DNA of 64,000 bases from JAEUKH01 sp964447205. Its GTDB lineage: Bacteria; Myxococcota_A; Polyangia; Polyangiales; Ga0077539. Positions 18,114 to 27,190 of this stretch are shown piece by piece. The translations under genes and the position numbers were made by a program. The stretch is taken from NCBI GenBank assembly GCA_964447205.1, contig CAYUSB010000035.1:1-64000 (forward strand), written 5' to 3'. The notes beneath the pieces are model-generated. The model worked only from the letters and a program-made list of their open reading frames with translations, did no database searches and was not told the DNA's origin. The first letter of the stretch is position 1. The number at the start of each line of letters is the position of its first letter.

Positions 18114-20228
18114 TCAACCCTCTGTACGAACACGGATCCGGGCGTCGACCGCGATGACCCCGCCCCCGGGGGACCGGGCCACGAGGGGATTGAGGTCGAG
18201 TTCGCTCACCGCGGACAGGTCGCCCACGAGGCGGTCGATGCGCAGGAGGGCCTCGACCACAGCCTGCCGGTCGGCCACGGGCCCACCCCGGAACCCGTCG
18301 AGCAGCTTCGCCCCCCGGATCTGGGTGAGCATCTCGGCGGCGTCGAGGTCGGTGAGGGGGTGGACACGAAACACCACGTCCTTCCACAGCTCGACGTGGA
18401 TGCCCCCGATCCCGAAGGCCACGAGGGGGCCAAACCCCGGGGTGCGGGTCACTCCCACGAAGAGCTCGACCCCCGCGGGGACCATGGGCTGCACCACCAC
18501 CCCCTCCATGGCGTCTCCGAGCCCTCTGGCCACGAGCCGCTTCCTCATGCCCTCGAAGGCCTCGAGGACCCCGACCCGGTCGGCCACCCCGAGGACCACA
18601 CCCCCCACGTCGGTCTTGTGGGTGAGGGTCGTCGAGGCGAGCTTCACGGCCACCGGAAACCCTACCCGCTCCGCGGCCTCTGCGGCCTCCTCGGGCGTCG
18701 CGGCGGAGGCCGTCTCGGGGGTGCGGATCCCGTAGGCCGACAGCACGGCCCGCACGGTGGCGGGGGGCAACCACCCGTCGGTCACCCCGCACCCGGCGAG
18801 GGCCTCCCGGGCCGCCTCGGGGTGGACGTCGTCGAGGGTCGGGCGCTTGCCAGGGCCTCGGGCGAGCCAGCGCCCGTAGCGTACGGCCCGGGCCAGGGCG
18901 ATGGCCGCGGCCTCGGGGAAGGCATACGAGGGAAACTTCCCCTGGCGCAGCGACGACAGGGCCGCCGGGACCCCGTGCATGCCCATGAAGCACGTGAGGA
19001 CGGGTTTGCTGGCCCCGGCCCCGCCCCGCTGAATGGCGGCGGCCACGGCAGCGGCTTCGGTTCCGACGGGGGGCACGAAGAGCACGATGACGGCGTCGAC
19101 GGCGGGGTCGGCGAGGAGGCAGCCCAGGGCCCGCTCGTACGCGGCCGGGGTGGCGCTGGCGATCATGTCGACGGGGTTGCGCAGGCTGGCCTCGGGGGGG
19201 AGAAAGGCCCGCAGGGTGGAGACCGTCTCGGGGGAGAGCTCGGTCACGGTGAGCCCGCGGCTCTCGCAGGCGTCGGTGGCCATGATGGCCGGACCCCCGG
19301 CGTTGGTGAGGAGGGCCACCCGGTCGCCCCGGGGGACGGGCTGGTTGGCCAGGAGCATGGCGGTGTCGAAGAGCTCTTCGATGGTGTCGGTGCGGATCAC
19401 CCCCACCTGGCCGATGAGGGCGTCGACGGCGACCTCCATACCCGCGAGCGATCCCGTGTGCGAGCTTGCGGCCCGGGCCCCGGCGGCGGTCCGTCCGCTC
19501 TTGACGGCCACGATGGGCTTGCGGCGCGAGACCTCGGAGGCGATCCGCATGAAGTTCTGCGGGTTTCCGAAGCTCTCCAGGTACAGGAGGATGACCTTGA
19601 CGGCGGGGTCTTCGCCCCAGTGTTCGATGAGGTCGTTGCCCGAGACGTCGGCCTTGTTGCCGATGGACACAAACTGATGCACCCCGATCCCGAGCTCGCG
19701 GGCATAGTCGAGGATGGCCAGGCCCACGGCCCCCGACTGCGACGAGAAGGCCACCCCCCCGTGAGGCGGCCAGGTGGGGGCGAAGGTGGCGTCCATGGAG
19801 ACCGCGGGGTCGGCGTTGAGGACCCCGAGGCAGTTGGGTCCGACCATCCGCATCCCGGCCCCGCGGACCTTCTCCACGAGGGCGTCTTGCAGGGCCTTGC
19901 CGGCCTCGCCGACCTCACCAAACCCTGCGGAGATCACGAGGAGGCCTTTGACCCCCTTGGCCACGCACTCGTCCACCACGGCCAACACCTGGGCCGCCGG
20001 AATGACCAGGACGGCCAGGTCGACCGGGTCGGGGATGGCCGTCACCGAGGGGTAGGCCTTCACCGAATGCACCACCGGGGCCCCCGGGTTGACGGGGTAC
20101 ACCGGCCCCTGGAATCCGTGCAGGAGGAGGTTGTCGAAGAGGGCGGCCCCGATGGTTCCGCGGGTGCGGGAGGCTCCCACCACGGCGATGGAGCGGGGGG
20201 CCAACAACGCGTCAAGGGACGAGCTCAT
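18114..20228 (-). CDS. ADP-forming acetate/acyl-CoA ligase, fused alpha-beta (NDP-forming)
   Basis: 704 residues. Order: CoA-binding Rossmann domain (about 5-100, LLAPRSIAVVGASRTRGTIG), succinyl-CoA-ligase-like domains (FSSQSGAVGLAILDYARELG and SSHTGSLAGMEVAVDALIGQ, whose His is the expected phosphohistidine), and an ATP-grasp domain from about 480 (VLSAYGIRTPETASAATPEE, FPVAVKLASTTLTHKTDVGG, AVSELDLNPLV). It interconverts acyl-CoA, ADP and phosphate with acid, CoA and ATP. No GNAT acetyltransferase domain is attached. Divergent from the next gene, 65 bases away. Confidence 0.85.
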   Translation of the reverse strand: MSSSLDALLAPRSIAVVGASRTRGTIGAALFDNLLLHGFQGPVYPVNPGAPVVHSVKAYPSVTAIPDPVDLAVLVIPAAQVLAVVDECVAKGVKGLLVISAGFGEVGEAGKALQDALVEKVRGAGMRMVGPNCLGVLNADPAVSMDATFAPTWPPHGGVAFSSQSGAVGLAILDYARELGIGVHQFVSIGNKADVSGNDLIEHWGEDPAVKVILLYLESFGNPQNFMRIASEVSRRKPIVAVKSGRTAAGARAASSHTGSLAGMEVAVDALIGQVGVIRTDTIEELFDTAMLLANQPVPRGDRVALLTNAGGPAIMATDACESRGLTVTELSPETVSTLRAFLPPEASLRNPVDMIASATPAAYERALGCLLADPAVDAVIVLFVPPVGTEAAAVAAAIQRGGAGASKPVLTCFMGMHGVPAALSSLRQGKFPSYAFPEAAAIALARAVRYGRWLARGPGKRPTLDDVHPEAAREALAGCGVTDGWLPPATVRAVLSAYGIRTPETASAATPEEAAEAAERVGFPVAVKLASTTLTHKTDVGGVVLGVADRVGVLEAFEGMRKRLVARGLGDAMEGVVVQPMVPAGVELFVGVTRTPGFGPLVAFGIGGIHVELWKDVVFRVHPLTDLDAAEMLTQIRGAKLLDGFRGGPVADRQAVVEALLRIDRLVGDLSAVSELDLNPLVARSPGGGVIAVDARIRVRTEG

Positions 20229-20293
20229 GCCCACAGGGCGTACACCCGCACGGACCCCGTCGGCGAGCGAATGGGTGCTACTGTGCTCCGGCA

Positions 20294-20908
20294 ATGACCC
20301 CTTTGACGCAGTGCGAAGGCTGCGCCCGGCACGTACGGGTGATCGAGGCCCGGTGCCCGTTCTGCGGGCGAGCCCGGGGCGCGGAGACGGTGCCCGCCCC
20401 GATGACCGAGACCCCCCGTGGCCTGTCCCGGGCCCTCCTGACCACCCTCGGGGTGACCCTGTCCCTCGTGGCCTGTCAGGGCCGCGGCCAGGCCTCGCAG
20501 CCCCACCCCATCGTCGCCGCCCCGTACGGGGCCCCTCCGCCGCCGCAAGACGCGGGTTCTGTCGCGTCCCAGGCCGTCTGGCACGTCACCCTGCCCAGCC
20601 CGATCCGCATGGCGGCCCGGGCCCAGACCCCGCTGGAAATCTCGGTGACCAACCCCGGGAGCTCGGCCCTCGACCCGGGCCGCGGCCGGATGAGCTTCCG
20701 GGTCAACGGCGAGCCCTCCCCGGCCCTCGACCTGGCCTTCCACAACGGGACCTTCGAGCCCCACTGGGAGAGCCTTCCGCCGCGCGCCACCGTACGCGAC
20801 CAGCGCAACGTCCTGGAGGCCGTCATGCCCACGCCCGGGGAGTACCTGGTCGAGCTCCTGATCGGCGGACGACCCGTCGACGCCCGTCGGGTCACCGTGG
20901 TGCCGTAG
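20294..20908 (+). CDS. Zinc-ribbon protein with a membrane or lipobox segment
   Basis: 204 residues. The N-terminus is a four-Cys ribbon (CEGCARHVRVIEARCPFCGR). A hydrophobic stretch (LLTTLGVTLSLVAC, about 48-61) follows that looks like a signal/lipobox placed after the ribbon. The remaining 140 residues form a predicted Ig/beta region (TPLEISVTNPGSSALDPGRG). The beta domain may be outside and the ribbon inside. Function unknown. The cytosolic ribbon plus exported domain plan recurs in this window. Confidence 0.6.
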   Translation: MTPLTQCEGCARHVRVIEARCPFCGRARGAETVPAPMTETPRGLSRALLTTLGVTLSLVACQGRGQASQPHPIVAAPYGAPPPPQDAGSVASQAVWHVTLPSPIRMAARAQTPLEISVTNPGSSALDPGRGRMSFRVNGEPSPALDLAFHNGTFEPHWESLPPRATVRDQRNVLEAVMPTPGEYLVELLIGGRPVDARRVTVVP

Positions 20909-20938
20909 GGCTCCCGCGGGGGGAGCCACGCGACGCCG

Positions 20939-21595
20939 TCAGAACGGATCGACGACCTGGGCGAGCTCCCACAGCTCGAAGAACTTGGCACGGACCCACG
21001 GATCGAGTTCGAGGCCGACGTCACGCTCCAGGCCCGCGCTACGAATGAGCTCCTGGACGTCCACGAGGTCCTTCGCACGGTGGGGGGCGACCATGCCCGA
21101 GGCCAGCTTCAGCTCGATGTACCGGGCCATGGGCAACAACGCGAAGCGCGCCCCGCGCACCGCAGTCGTCGCCGGATCTGGGAACGCGATGGGTTTCGGG
21201 CGATCGTCTCCCGGGAAACGCCCCGTGCTCAGGACATCGATGTGCACCCCAAACTCCGTATCGAGCAGCTTGCCCGTCCCTGCGACGCGCTCGGCGTATC
21301 CGTGCCCGAGGTGCCGCGCCTTGAAGGCCCCGAGCACCTCCTCGCGCATCACGAGGTCCACGTCGACGGTGACCCTCCGGTGACCGTACTCGTTGAGCGC
21401 GAAGGCGCCGATGATCGCGTAGGGGAAACCCTCCGCCTCAAGAATTGCCGTCAGCTTGTAGAGCGCGCGTTGCGCGTCGGCCATCCCCACAAAGAACCTC
21501 CCGCAGTACTCCACGCCCTCGATGAATCGGGCCTCGGCCTCGGCGGACAGGCGCCCTGCGCCCCATACGGCAGGGATGATGGTTGCAGCGCTCAT
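20939..21595 (-). CDS. Nucleotidyltransferase-fold protein (AbiEii/MNT-like)
   Basis: 218 residues. Motif IIGAFALNEYGHRRVTVDVD has the hG-x-A...R-x-T-x-D-x-D pattern of minimal nucleotidyltransferases used as toxins or as substrate-adenylating enzymes. Downstream, LPMARYIELKLASGM and HRAKDLVDVQELI match the C-terminal helices of such proteins. No clear partner gene is adjacent. Codon use is less GCC-biased than in the neighbours and suggests acquisition. The start is ATG 21595. Confidence 0.65.
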   Translation of the reverse strand: MSAATIIPAVWGAGRLSAEAEARFIEGVEYCGRFFVGMADAQRALYKLTAILEAEGFPYAIIGAFALNEYGHRRVTVDVDLVMREEVLGAFKARHLGHGYAERVAGTGKLLDTEFGVHIDVLSTGRFPGDDRPKPIAFPDPATTAVRGARFALLPMARYIELKLASGMVAPHRAKDLVDVQELIRSAGLERDVGLELDPWVRAKFFELWELAQVVDPF

Positions 21596-21659
21596 GTCGG
21601 GCCTGGAAGTAGGTTAGCCACGCGACACCGCAGCCCGTCAACCCAGGCCCCAGCGGGTA

Positions 21660-24167
21660 CTACTCCGACAGCACCCGCAGCGAGCCGCGGACGACCCCGT
21701 AGTGCCCCTCGGCCCGCAGGGCCCGCCACACCGCGTCGGGCCCGAGGCGCCCCGCCAGGAGGGCCTGGTAGGCCTCGACCACCCGCCCCACCTCCTCGGC
21801 CGCCTCCCGCACCAGCTCCACCCGATACCGCCGAACCCCCGCCGCCTGAGCCCCGGGGACAATCCCCGCCGCGCTCTGCGGAGCCGCGTGGAAGACCGTG
21901 TTGCGACACCCCACGTCGGCCTCCACGGGGTGGTCCATGCCCGCCCGGTCGCGCAACGACACCTGGTGACGGTCGCACGGACGGCCGCAGTCCTTGTGGG
22001 TGCTGCCCGAGGACAGCTCCCGCGCGATCACGCAGTGCTCCATGTGAAAGAGGGCCATCGGGTGATGCACCACCAGCTCGGCCCACGGCCCGAAGGGGCC
22101 CTGCACGAGGGCCGTCACCTGCGCGGCGTCGAGGTCGAAGCCCGGCGTAAACGCCGCGAGCCCCCGCCCAAGCACGGTCGCCGCCGTGATGCGGTTGGTG
22201 ACGTTGAGGGAGGCGTCGCCGATGCGCGGAGGCCCCGGATCGGCTGCGTGACGCAGGGCCCCGAGGCTCCGCACGAGCAATGCGTCGGGCCCGAGGCCCA
22301 GGAGGTAGCGGTCGATCTTGTCGTCGCCGGGCTTCCGAATGCGCGGAGGGCAGAGGGTGATGTGCACCGGGCTGCGCTCTCGCAGGGCCCGCACGGCCGC
22401 CCCCGTCCCGGTGAGTTCCAGAAAGTCGAGGAGGACCCCGTCGGCCCCGGCGTCGAGGGCCGCGTGAGCCTGGGAGAGGGTTCGGCAGAGCACGAAGAGC
22501 CCCCCGGGAGGTGCCTCGCCCGCGGGCGGAGAGGCCCCGTCCAGGAGCTCGGCGTGGGTCACCCCGGTGGTCGCCCAGGCCTGCCGCTCGGGCGCCCCGA
22601 GGGCCTCCACCAGGGCCCTGCGTGCGCGGTTGAGCGAGGCCGGGGGGATCATCGCCCCCGCCGGGAGGTCGACCGTCACCGCCCCGAGCACGAAGGGAGT
22701 GTCCCCGAGCCGGCCGAGCTTGTCGCGCAGGGCGGCCTCGTCGGTCGTGCGCCCGAGGGCCTCCATCACCGCCACATCGCCCGTCACCGCCACCCGGCGA
22801 CCGCGCCCCGTCCGGGCCTCAAACCGCGGGGCCTCCCCCACGACCCCCGTCACCACGAGGTCGAGGGTCTCGCGATGCGGAGCCCGAGCCGTGGCCGTCT
22901 CCACCCGCTTCGTGGCCGCCGGGTCGTGGGTACGAAACAGCCGCCGACCCGCCGGGAGGGCCGGAACCTCCCGCTCGGGCCCGAGCCACAACCAGGCCTC
23001 GCTCCCCGCCCGGGCCGTGGCCGCGTCGACCCCTGCGACCGTGATCAGCCACACCCGGCCCCCGACCTCGCCCGCCCCGCCGTGACCGCCCTCCGCCAGC
23101 ACCCCGTCGCCGCGTGACAGGTCGGCCGAGAGCATCGCCCGCACCCACACCTTGCCCTGCCGGGGGGCGCTCCCGAGCACCGTGCCCGCCACGAGGCCCC
23201 GGTGGTCGCAGGTCCGCCCGTCAACGAGCCGCTGGTGATCGACCCCCGCGAAGAACCCCTCCCCCGACCCCCGGGAGAACATCTGCAAGGCCTCCTCCCG
23301 CGGGGTGGCCCGGGCCTCCGGGGTGGCCCCATCCACGGCCGCACGATACAGCCGCGTGGCGGCGGCCACATAGGCCGGGCCCTTGAGCCTGCCCTCGATC
23401 TTGACCGACGACACCCCGAGGTCGGCGAGGGCGGCCACATGGTCGCTGGCCTCCAGGTCTTCGGGCGACAGCAGAAACGCGCGATCGCCCGTGTCTCGGG
23501 GGTTGCCGTCGACCACGAGGCCGTAGGGGAGGCGGCAGGCCTGGGCGCAGGCCCCGCGGTTGGCGCTGCGGCCTCCGATGGCCTCGCTCGTGAGGCACTG
23601 GCCCGAGTACGCGATGCACAGGGCCCCGTGCACGAAGACCTCGAGCTCGACCGCCGTGCCCCGGCGGATGGCCGCGATGTCGTCGAGGGACAGCTCCCGG
23701 GCGAGGATGACCCGGGCGGCCCCGAGGTCATGGGCGAGCTCGACCGCGTCGGCGTCGGTGCAGGTCATCTGGGTGCTCGCGTGCACAGGGAGCTCGGGAA
23801 CGAGGGCCCGAGCCATCCGAGCCACGGCCAGGTCTTGCACGATCACCGCGTCGACCCCCGCGGCGGCGCAGGCCCGCAGGGCCTCCTCCATGGCCCCGAG
23901 CTCGGCGTCGAACACGAGGGTGTTGAGGGTGACGTAGCCCTTCACTCCGTGGCGGTGCAGCCAGTCCATGGCCGCGTCGAGGCCCTCCCGGTCGAAGTTG
24001 GTGGCCCGGGCCCGGGCGTTGAAGCGCGAGAGGCCGAAGTACACCGCGTCGGCCCCGGCGGCCACGGCCGCCCGCAGGGCCTCCATGTCCCCCGCAGGCG
24101 CAAGAACCTCAGGACGACGGGCGGCGGATGCAGCAGGGGCGGTGGTCACCCGCGAGATATAGCGCAT
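21660..24167 (-). CDS. U32-family peptidase/tRNA or rRNA hydroxylase-like protein
   Basis: 835 residues. The N-terminal U32 core (about 18-300) has EVLAPAGDMEALRAAVAAGA, DAVYFGLSRFNARA, VHASTQMTCTDADAVEL and the signature HGALCIAYSGQCLTSEAIGG with NRGACAQACRLPY. A long collagenase-like C-terminal region follows (about 300-830), with a second Cys cluster (HCVIARE, CGRPCDRH, VGCRN). Related proteins TrhP and RlhA hydroxylate RNA, so the peptidase name may mislead. The start is ATG 24167 or GTG 24149. Confidence 0.8.
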   Translation of the reverse strand: MRYISRVTTAPAASAARRPEVLAPAGDMEALRAAVAAGADAVYFGLSRFNARARATNFDREGLDAAMDWLHRHGVKGYVTLNTLVFDAELGAMEEALRACAAAGVDAVIVQDLAVARMARALVPELPVHASTQMTCTDADAVELAHDLGAARVILARELSLDDIAAIRRGTAVELEVFVHGALCIAYSGQCLTSEAIGGRSANRGACAQACRLPYGLVVDGNPRDTGDRAFLLSPEDLEASDHVAALADLGVSSVKIEGRLKGPAYVAAATRLYRAAVDGATPEARATPREEALQMFSRGSGEGFFAGVDHQRLVDGRTCDHRGLVAGTVLGSAPRQGKVWVRAMLSADLSRGDGVLAEGGHGGAGEVGGRVWLITVAGVDAATARAGSEAWLWLGPEREVPALPAGRRLFRTHDPAATKRVETATARAPHRETLDLVVTGVVGEAPRFEARTGRGRRVAVTGDVAVMEALGRTTDEAALRDKLGRLGDTPFVLGAVTVDLPAGAMIPPASLNRARRALVEALGAPERQAWATTGVTHAELLDGASPPAGEAPPGGLFVLCRTLSQAHAALDAGADGVLLDFLELTGTGAAVRALRERSPVHITLCPPRIRKPGDDKIDRYLLGLGPDALLVRSLGALRHAADPGPPRIGDASLNVTNRITAATVLGRGLAAFTPGFDLDAAQVTALVQGPFGPWAELVVHHPMALFHMEHCVIARELSSGSTHKDCGRPCDRHQVSLRDRAGMDHPVEADVGCRNTVFHAAPQSAAGIVPGAQAAGVRRYRVELVREAAEEVGRVVEAYQALLAGRLGPDAVWRALRAEGHYGVVRGSLRVLSE

Positions 24168-24322
24168 CCCTCTGGGATTCGGAGTCGGCGCTCGTGGACC
24201 AGACCGGCGAGACCCGCCCGACGCTCGGCGGGCGCCGTGGACGATCGATGCGCAGGGGCTCGTGGACAAACTCCGCGGACAAGGCAACCCGCTTGTCATC
24301 CAGCAGGGGCAGCAGCGCGTCG

Positions 24323-24411
24323 AAGGGGAGACTTCCCGCGCTGAGCACCCGTGTGGGGTTCCAGGCCCACAGCGTTGCCAGAATCCCCATGATGCGCGCT
24401 GACCTGACCCA
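24323..24411. repeat. Imperfect direct repeat, copy A, bordering the M1 peptidase gene
   Basis: It shares GAGACTTCCCGCGC-x-GAGCACCCG and GTTGCCAGAATCCCCAT with 27041-27142, roughly 80% identical overall. It lies between the U32 gene and the M1 stop, where codon style changes. Confidence 0.6.
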
Positions 24412-24417
24412 CGTTGT

Positions 24418-26949
24418 TCAGCGCGTGCGCTCGTCCAGCTCGCGGATACGCGCCTCCAGCTTCTCGATACGGGCGAGGAGCTTCTCGTCCGGGCCACCAC
24501 CGGGCGCGGCCCCCTCGGCGGTGCGCGCCGCGCGCCGGATGCGGGGGCGATCCTGGGGGGCGGCCATCCGCTCGATCGCATCGAACGCGGCGCTCGCTTC
24601 GTGCGCGCCGAGTGCGGCCAGGGCCCGCGTCACCGCCAGGCGCGTGCCGTAGTCGGGGTCGCGGCCGAGATCGGCGAGGCGAGCGATCGCGCGAGACCGT
24701 CCCGCGGGCGGGAGCCACCTGCCGAGCGCGCCGAGGGCCTCGGCGGCGGCCATGCGCACGGGTCGGCGTTGCTCCGGTTCGAGCGCGGCCTCGAGGATCG
24801 GCTGGGCCGCCTCGGTGCGCGTCTCGGCGAGACCCGCGCACGCGCCGCGTTGGACGAAGCCCCAGCCCGGGTAGTCGACGACGTGCTTCCGGAGCGTGTC
24901 GAGGTGCGCGTCGTCGCGCTGCTTGCCGAGGGCCTCGAGCGCCGCGGCGTGCGCGCCCTCGCCGCCGTGCTGCACATCGTCGCGCGCGAGGAACGCGACC
25001 AGCGCCGCTTCGACGCCCGGATCGCGGTAGCAGCCCGCAGCGCGGGCGAGGTGCGCGCGGACACGATGATCCAGCTCCACGCCGACAAGACGCGCGATCG
25101 CAGCGGCAGCGTTGGCGGTCCCGGCGTCCGCGAGAGCCCGCGCGAGCTCGACGCGCACGCCCCAGAAAGGCTCGGTTGAAAAGCGCTTCTCGAGGGCGTC
25201 GACGGCTCGGGGATCGCCCTGCGCGCCGAGCGCGCGCGCGGCCTGGATGCGCCCGGCGACCGTGGGCGCGTCGAGCGCGCGAGAGAGCATGGGCGTGCCC
25301 GGATCGAACGTGAGCGAGAAGACGAGGTCGCCGTCCGGATCGAGCACGACCGCGAGCGGCCTGTCTTCGCACGCGAGCGTGGCCGTCGCGCGCTCCGTGA
25401 GCGTCACGGTCTGGCGCTCCCACACACCATCCGTCACCTCGAAGGCGACGACCATCGGGAGCTCGAACAGGCCCACCTTCTTCGCGTCGTCGGCTTGCGT
25501 CTCTTCGAGCGTCACCGTGGCCGCCTTCTTCTCCGCGTCCCACGCGAAGCTCGCCTTCACCTTCGGGTAGCCAGACGACGTGATCCACTCGTCGAAGAAG
25601 CGCTGGAGCGAGAGGCCCGAGTGCTTCTCGAGGCATCGCATGAAGTCCGTCGTCTCGGCGGTCGCTCCGTCGAACGCGGTCAGGTAGTCCTGCACGCCCG
25701 CCCAGAACGCCGCGTCGCCGACCTTTCGGCGCAGCATGTGGAGGCGCGCGGCGCCGCCCGGATAGAGGTGCATGTCGAACATGTCCCAGGCGGAGTCGAA
25801 GCGGCGCGTGACGATGGGACGGAGGTAACGATCATCCGCCTCGGTGCGGTAGTCGCGAATCTCCTCGGACCTGTAGAACGTCGCGTCGTCGCGCGAGATC
25901 GTGTCCTCGACCCAGACGCTCTCCATGTAGCTCGCCCAGCTCTCCTTGAGCCACGCGTGGGCGTAGTCCTTGATGACGACCGCGTCGCCGAAGTAGCTGT
26001 GGGCCATCTCGTGCACGTTCACCGCGTCGATGCGGAGGCGCCGATCGAGCACCGCGCGCTCGTCCATGAGCGCGAAGTCGTCCCAACTCACGAGCGAGAT
26101 GTTCTCCATCGCGCCCCCGATGCCCGGCACGCTAAACTGGAAGTACTTGGGGAAGGGGAAAGGCCGGCCGAGCCTCTTCACCATCCAGTCCATCATCTCT
26201 CGCGTCGGGCCGAAGGTGCGGTCGAGCTTGTCGCCGTCCGCCTTGGCGCAGAAGAACGCGATCGGGACCTCCTTGCCGCTCGGGCCGACATGCGTCCCGC
26301 CGTCCTCCCGCGCGAAGTCGCCGAGCGCCACGCACAGAAGGTACGCGGGGCAGCGTTGCTCGAGCTTCCAGCGCGCCGTCTTGTCTGCGCCGTGCGTGAT
26401 CTCCCCGACGAGGACCCCCGGGCCGAGGAGGTGCCACGCGGCCGGGCCGGTCACGGTGACCTCGAGCGTCGTGCGGACGGCCGGATGATCGACGCACGGG
26501 ATCCAGTAGCGCGCGCGCTGGGTCTCGTGGTCGCTCGCGATGAACGCGGGTGTATCGGAGAAGACGAGGCCGGTGATGGGGCGCGTCGCGGTGTAGCGGA
26601 CGTCCACGGTCCGCTTCTGTCCGACCGCGACCGGCTCGGCGAACGTGATCGTCAGTGTCTTTCCATCGTAGGCGTGGGCGATGGCGTGGTCGGACGACAC
26701 GGACTCGATGTCGAGCGAGACCGCATCGAGTTCGAGCGTGCGCCCCCCCTCGCTTCGCGCGGCGACGGTCGTGCTCGCGGTGCCGCGGACGGTTCGCGCG
26801 GCGACGTCGAACGCCACGTCGAGCACCAGGTGCTCGGGCTCGAGCACGAGGTGAGGCGCGTAGTGCGGCGTCGCCGCAGCGGTGGCGAAGTCGGCCGGGG
26901 CTGAGCTTGAGTGAGCTTCGAAGACGTGGCGGTGAGCGCGCTGGCACAT
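24418..26949 (-). CDS. M1-family aminopeptidase with C-terminal HEAT repeats
   Basis: 843 residues. The M1 N-terminal beta domain is at about 25-215, the exopeptidase motif GGAMENISLVSWD near 280, zinc site HEMAH near 315 with the third ligand Glu in WLKESWASYME. After about 520 come HEAT-like helical repeats (TVAGRIQAARALGAQGDPRA, VRVELARALADAGTANAAAA). A short coiled coil (KLLARIEKLEARIRELDERT) ends the protein. It should cleave N-terminal residues from peptides; no signal peptide, so probably cytosolic. Codons favour GCG/CGC unlike the preceding block, and the gene is bracketed by direct repeats, both signs of acquisition. Confidence 0.85.
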   Translation of the reverse strand: MCQRAHRHVFEAHSSSAPADFATAAATPHYAPHLVLEPEHLVLDVAFDVAARTVRGTASTTVAARSEGGRTLELDAVSLDIESVSSDHAIAHAYDGKTLTITFAEPVAVGQKRTVDVRYTATRPITGLVFSDTPAFIASDHETQRARYWIPCVDHPAVRTTLEVTVTGPAAWHLLGPGVLVGEITHGADKTARWKLEQRCPAYLLCVALGDFAREDGGTHVGPSGKEVPIAFFCAKADGDKLDRTFGPTREMMDWMVKRLGRPFPFPKYFQFSVPGIGGAMENISLVSWDDFALMDERAVLDRRLRIDAVNVHEMAHSYFGDAVVIKDYAHAWLKESWASYMESVWVEDTISRDDATFYRSEEIRDYRTEADDRYLRPIVTRRFDSAWDMFDMHLYPGGAARLHMLRRKVGDAAFWAGVQDYLTAFDGATAETTDFMRCLEKHSGLSLQRFFDEWITSSGYPKVKASFAWDAEKKAATVTLEETQADDAKKVGLFELPMVVAFEVTDGVWERQTVTLTERATATLACEDRPLAVVLDPDGDLVFSLTFDPGTPMLSRALDAPTVAGRIQAARALGAQGDPRAVDALEKRFSTEPFWGVRVELARALADAGTANAAAAIARLVGVELDHRVRAHLARAAGCYRDPGVEAALVAFLARDDVQHGGEGAHAAALEALGKQRDDAHLDTLRKHVVDYPGWGFVQRGACAGLAETRTEAAQPILEAALEPEQRRPVRMAAAEALGALGRWLPPAGRSRAIARLADLGRDPDYGTRLAVTRALAALGAHEASAAFDAIERMAAPQDRPRIRRAARTAEGAAPGGGPDEKLLARIEKLEARIRELDERTR

Positions 26950-27040
26950 GGCGCGAACGCTACACCACGATCGGGGTCGAGGGTCCGACCCTCTGCGAAC
27001 GATGGCGACCTGGCCACCGGAGGTGGCGTTGATGCTGGTC

Positions 27041-27142
27041 GAAGCGGGGAGACTTCCCGCGCCGAGCACCCGCCCGCGTGGAGCTTCAGGCCCACCGCGG
27101 TGTTGCCAGAATCCCCATGGTGCGCGGTGACCTGCCGCCCAC
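27041..27142. repeat. Imperfect direct repeat, copy B, bordering the M1 peptidase gene
   Basis: Partner of 24323-24411. It lies in the 240-base stretch between the M1 start and the end of the pilin-like gene. It may drive recombination or mark a transposed unit; no gene is seen in it. Confidence 0.6.
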
Positions 27143-27190
27143 CTGCAGTGCTGCGCGGGGCCTCGGCGTTGATGCGCCAGACTACGACCG

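Noticed and set aside
24109..24390. Minus-strand reading frame with VLSAGSLPFDALLPLLDDKR in the repeat region
   Set aside because: It lies across the direct repeat and the U32 start with no upstream continuation. It may be a decayed gene end, but the evidence is too thin.
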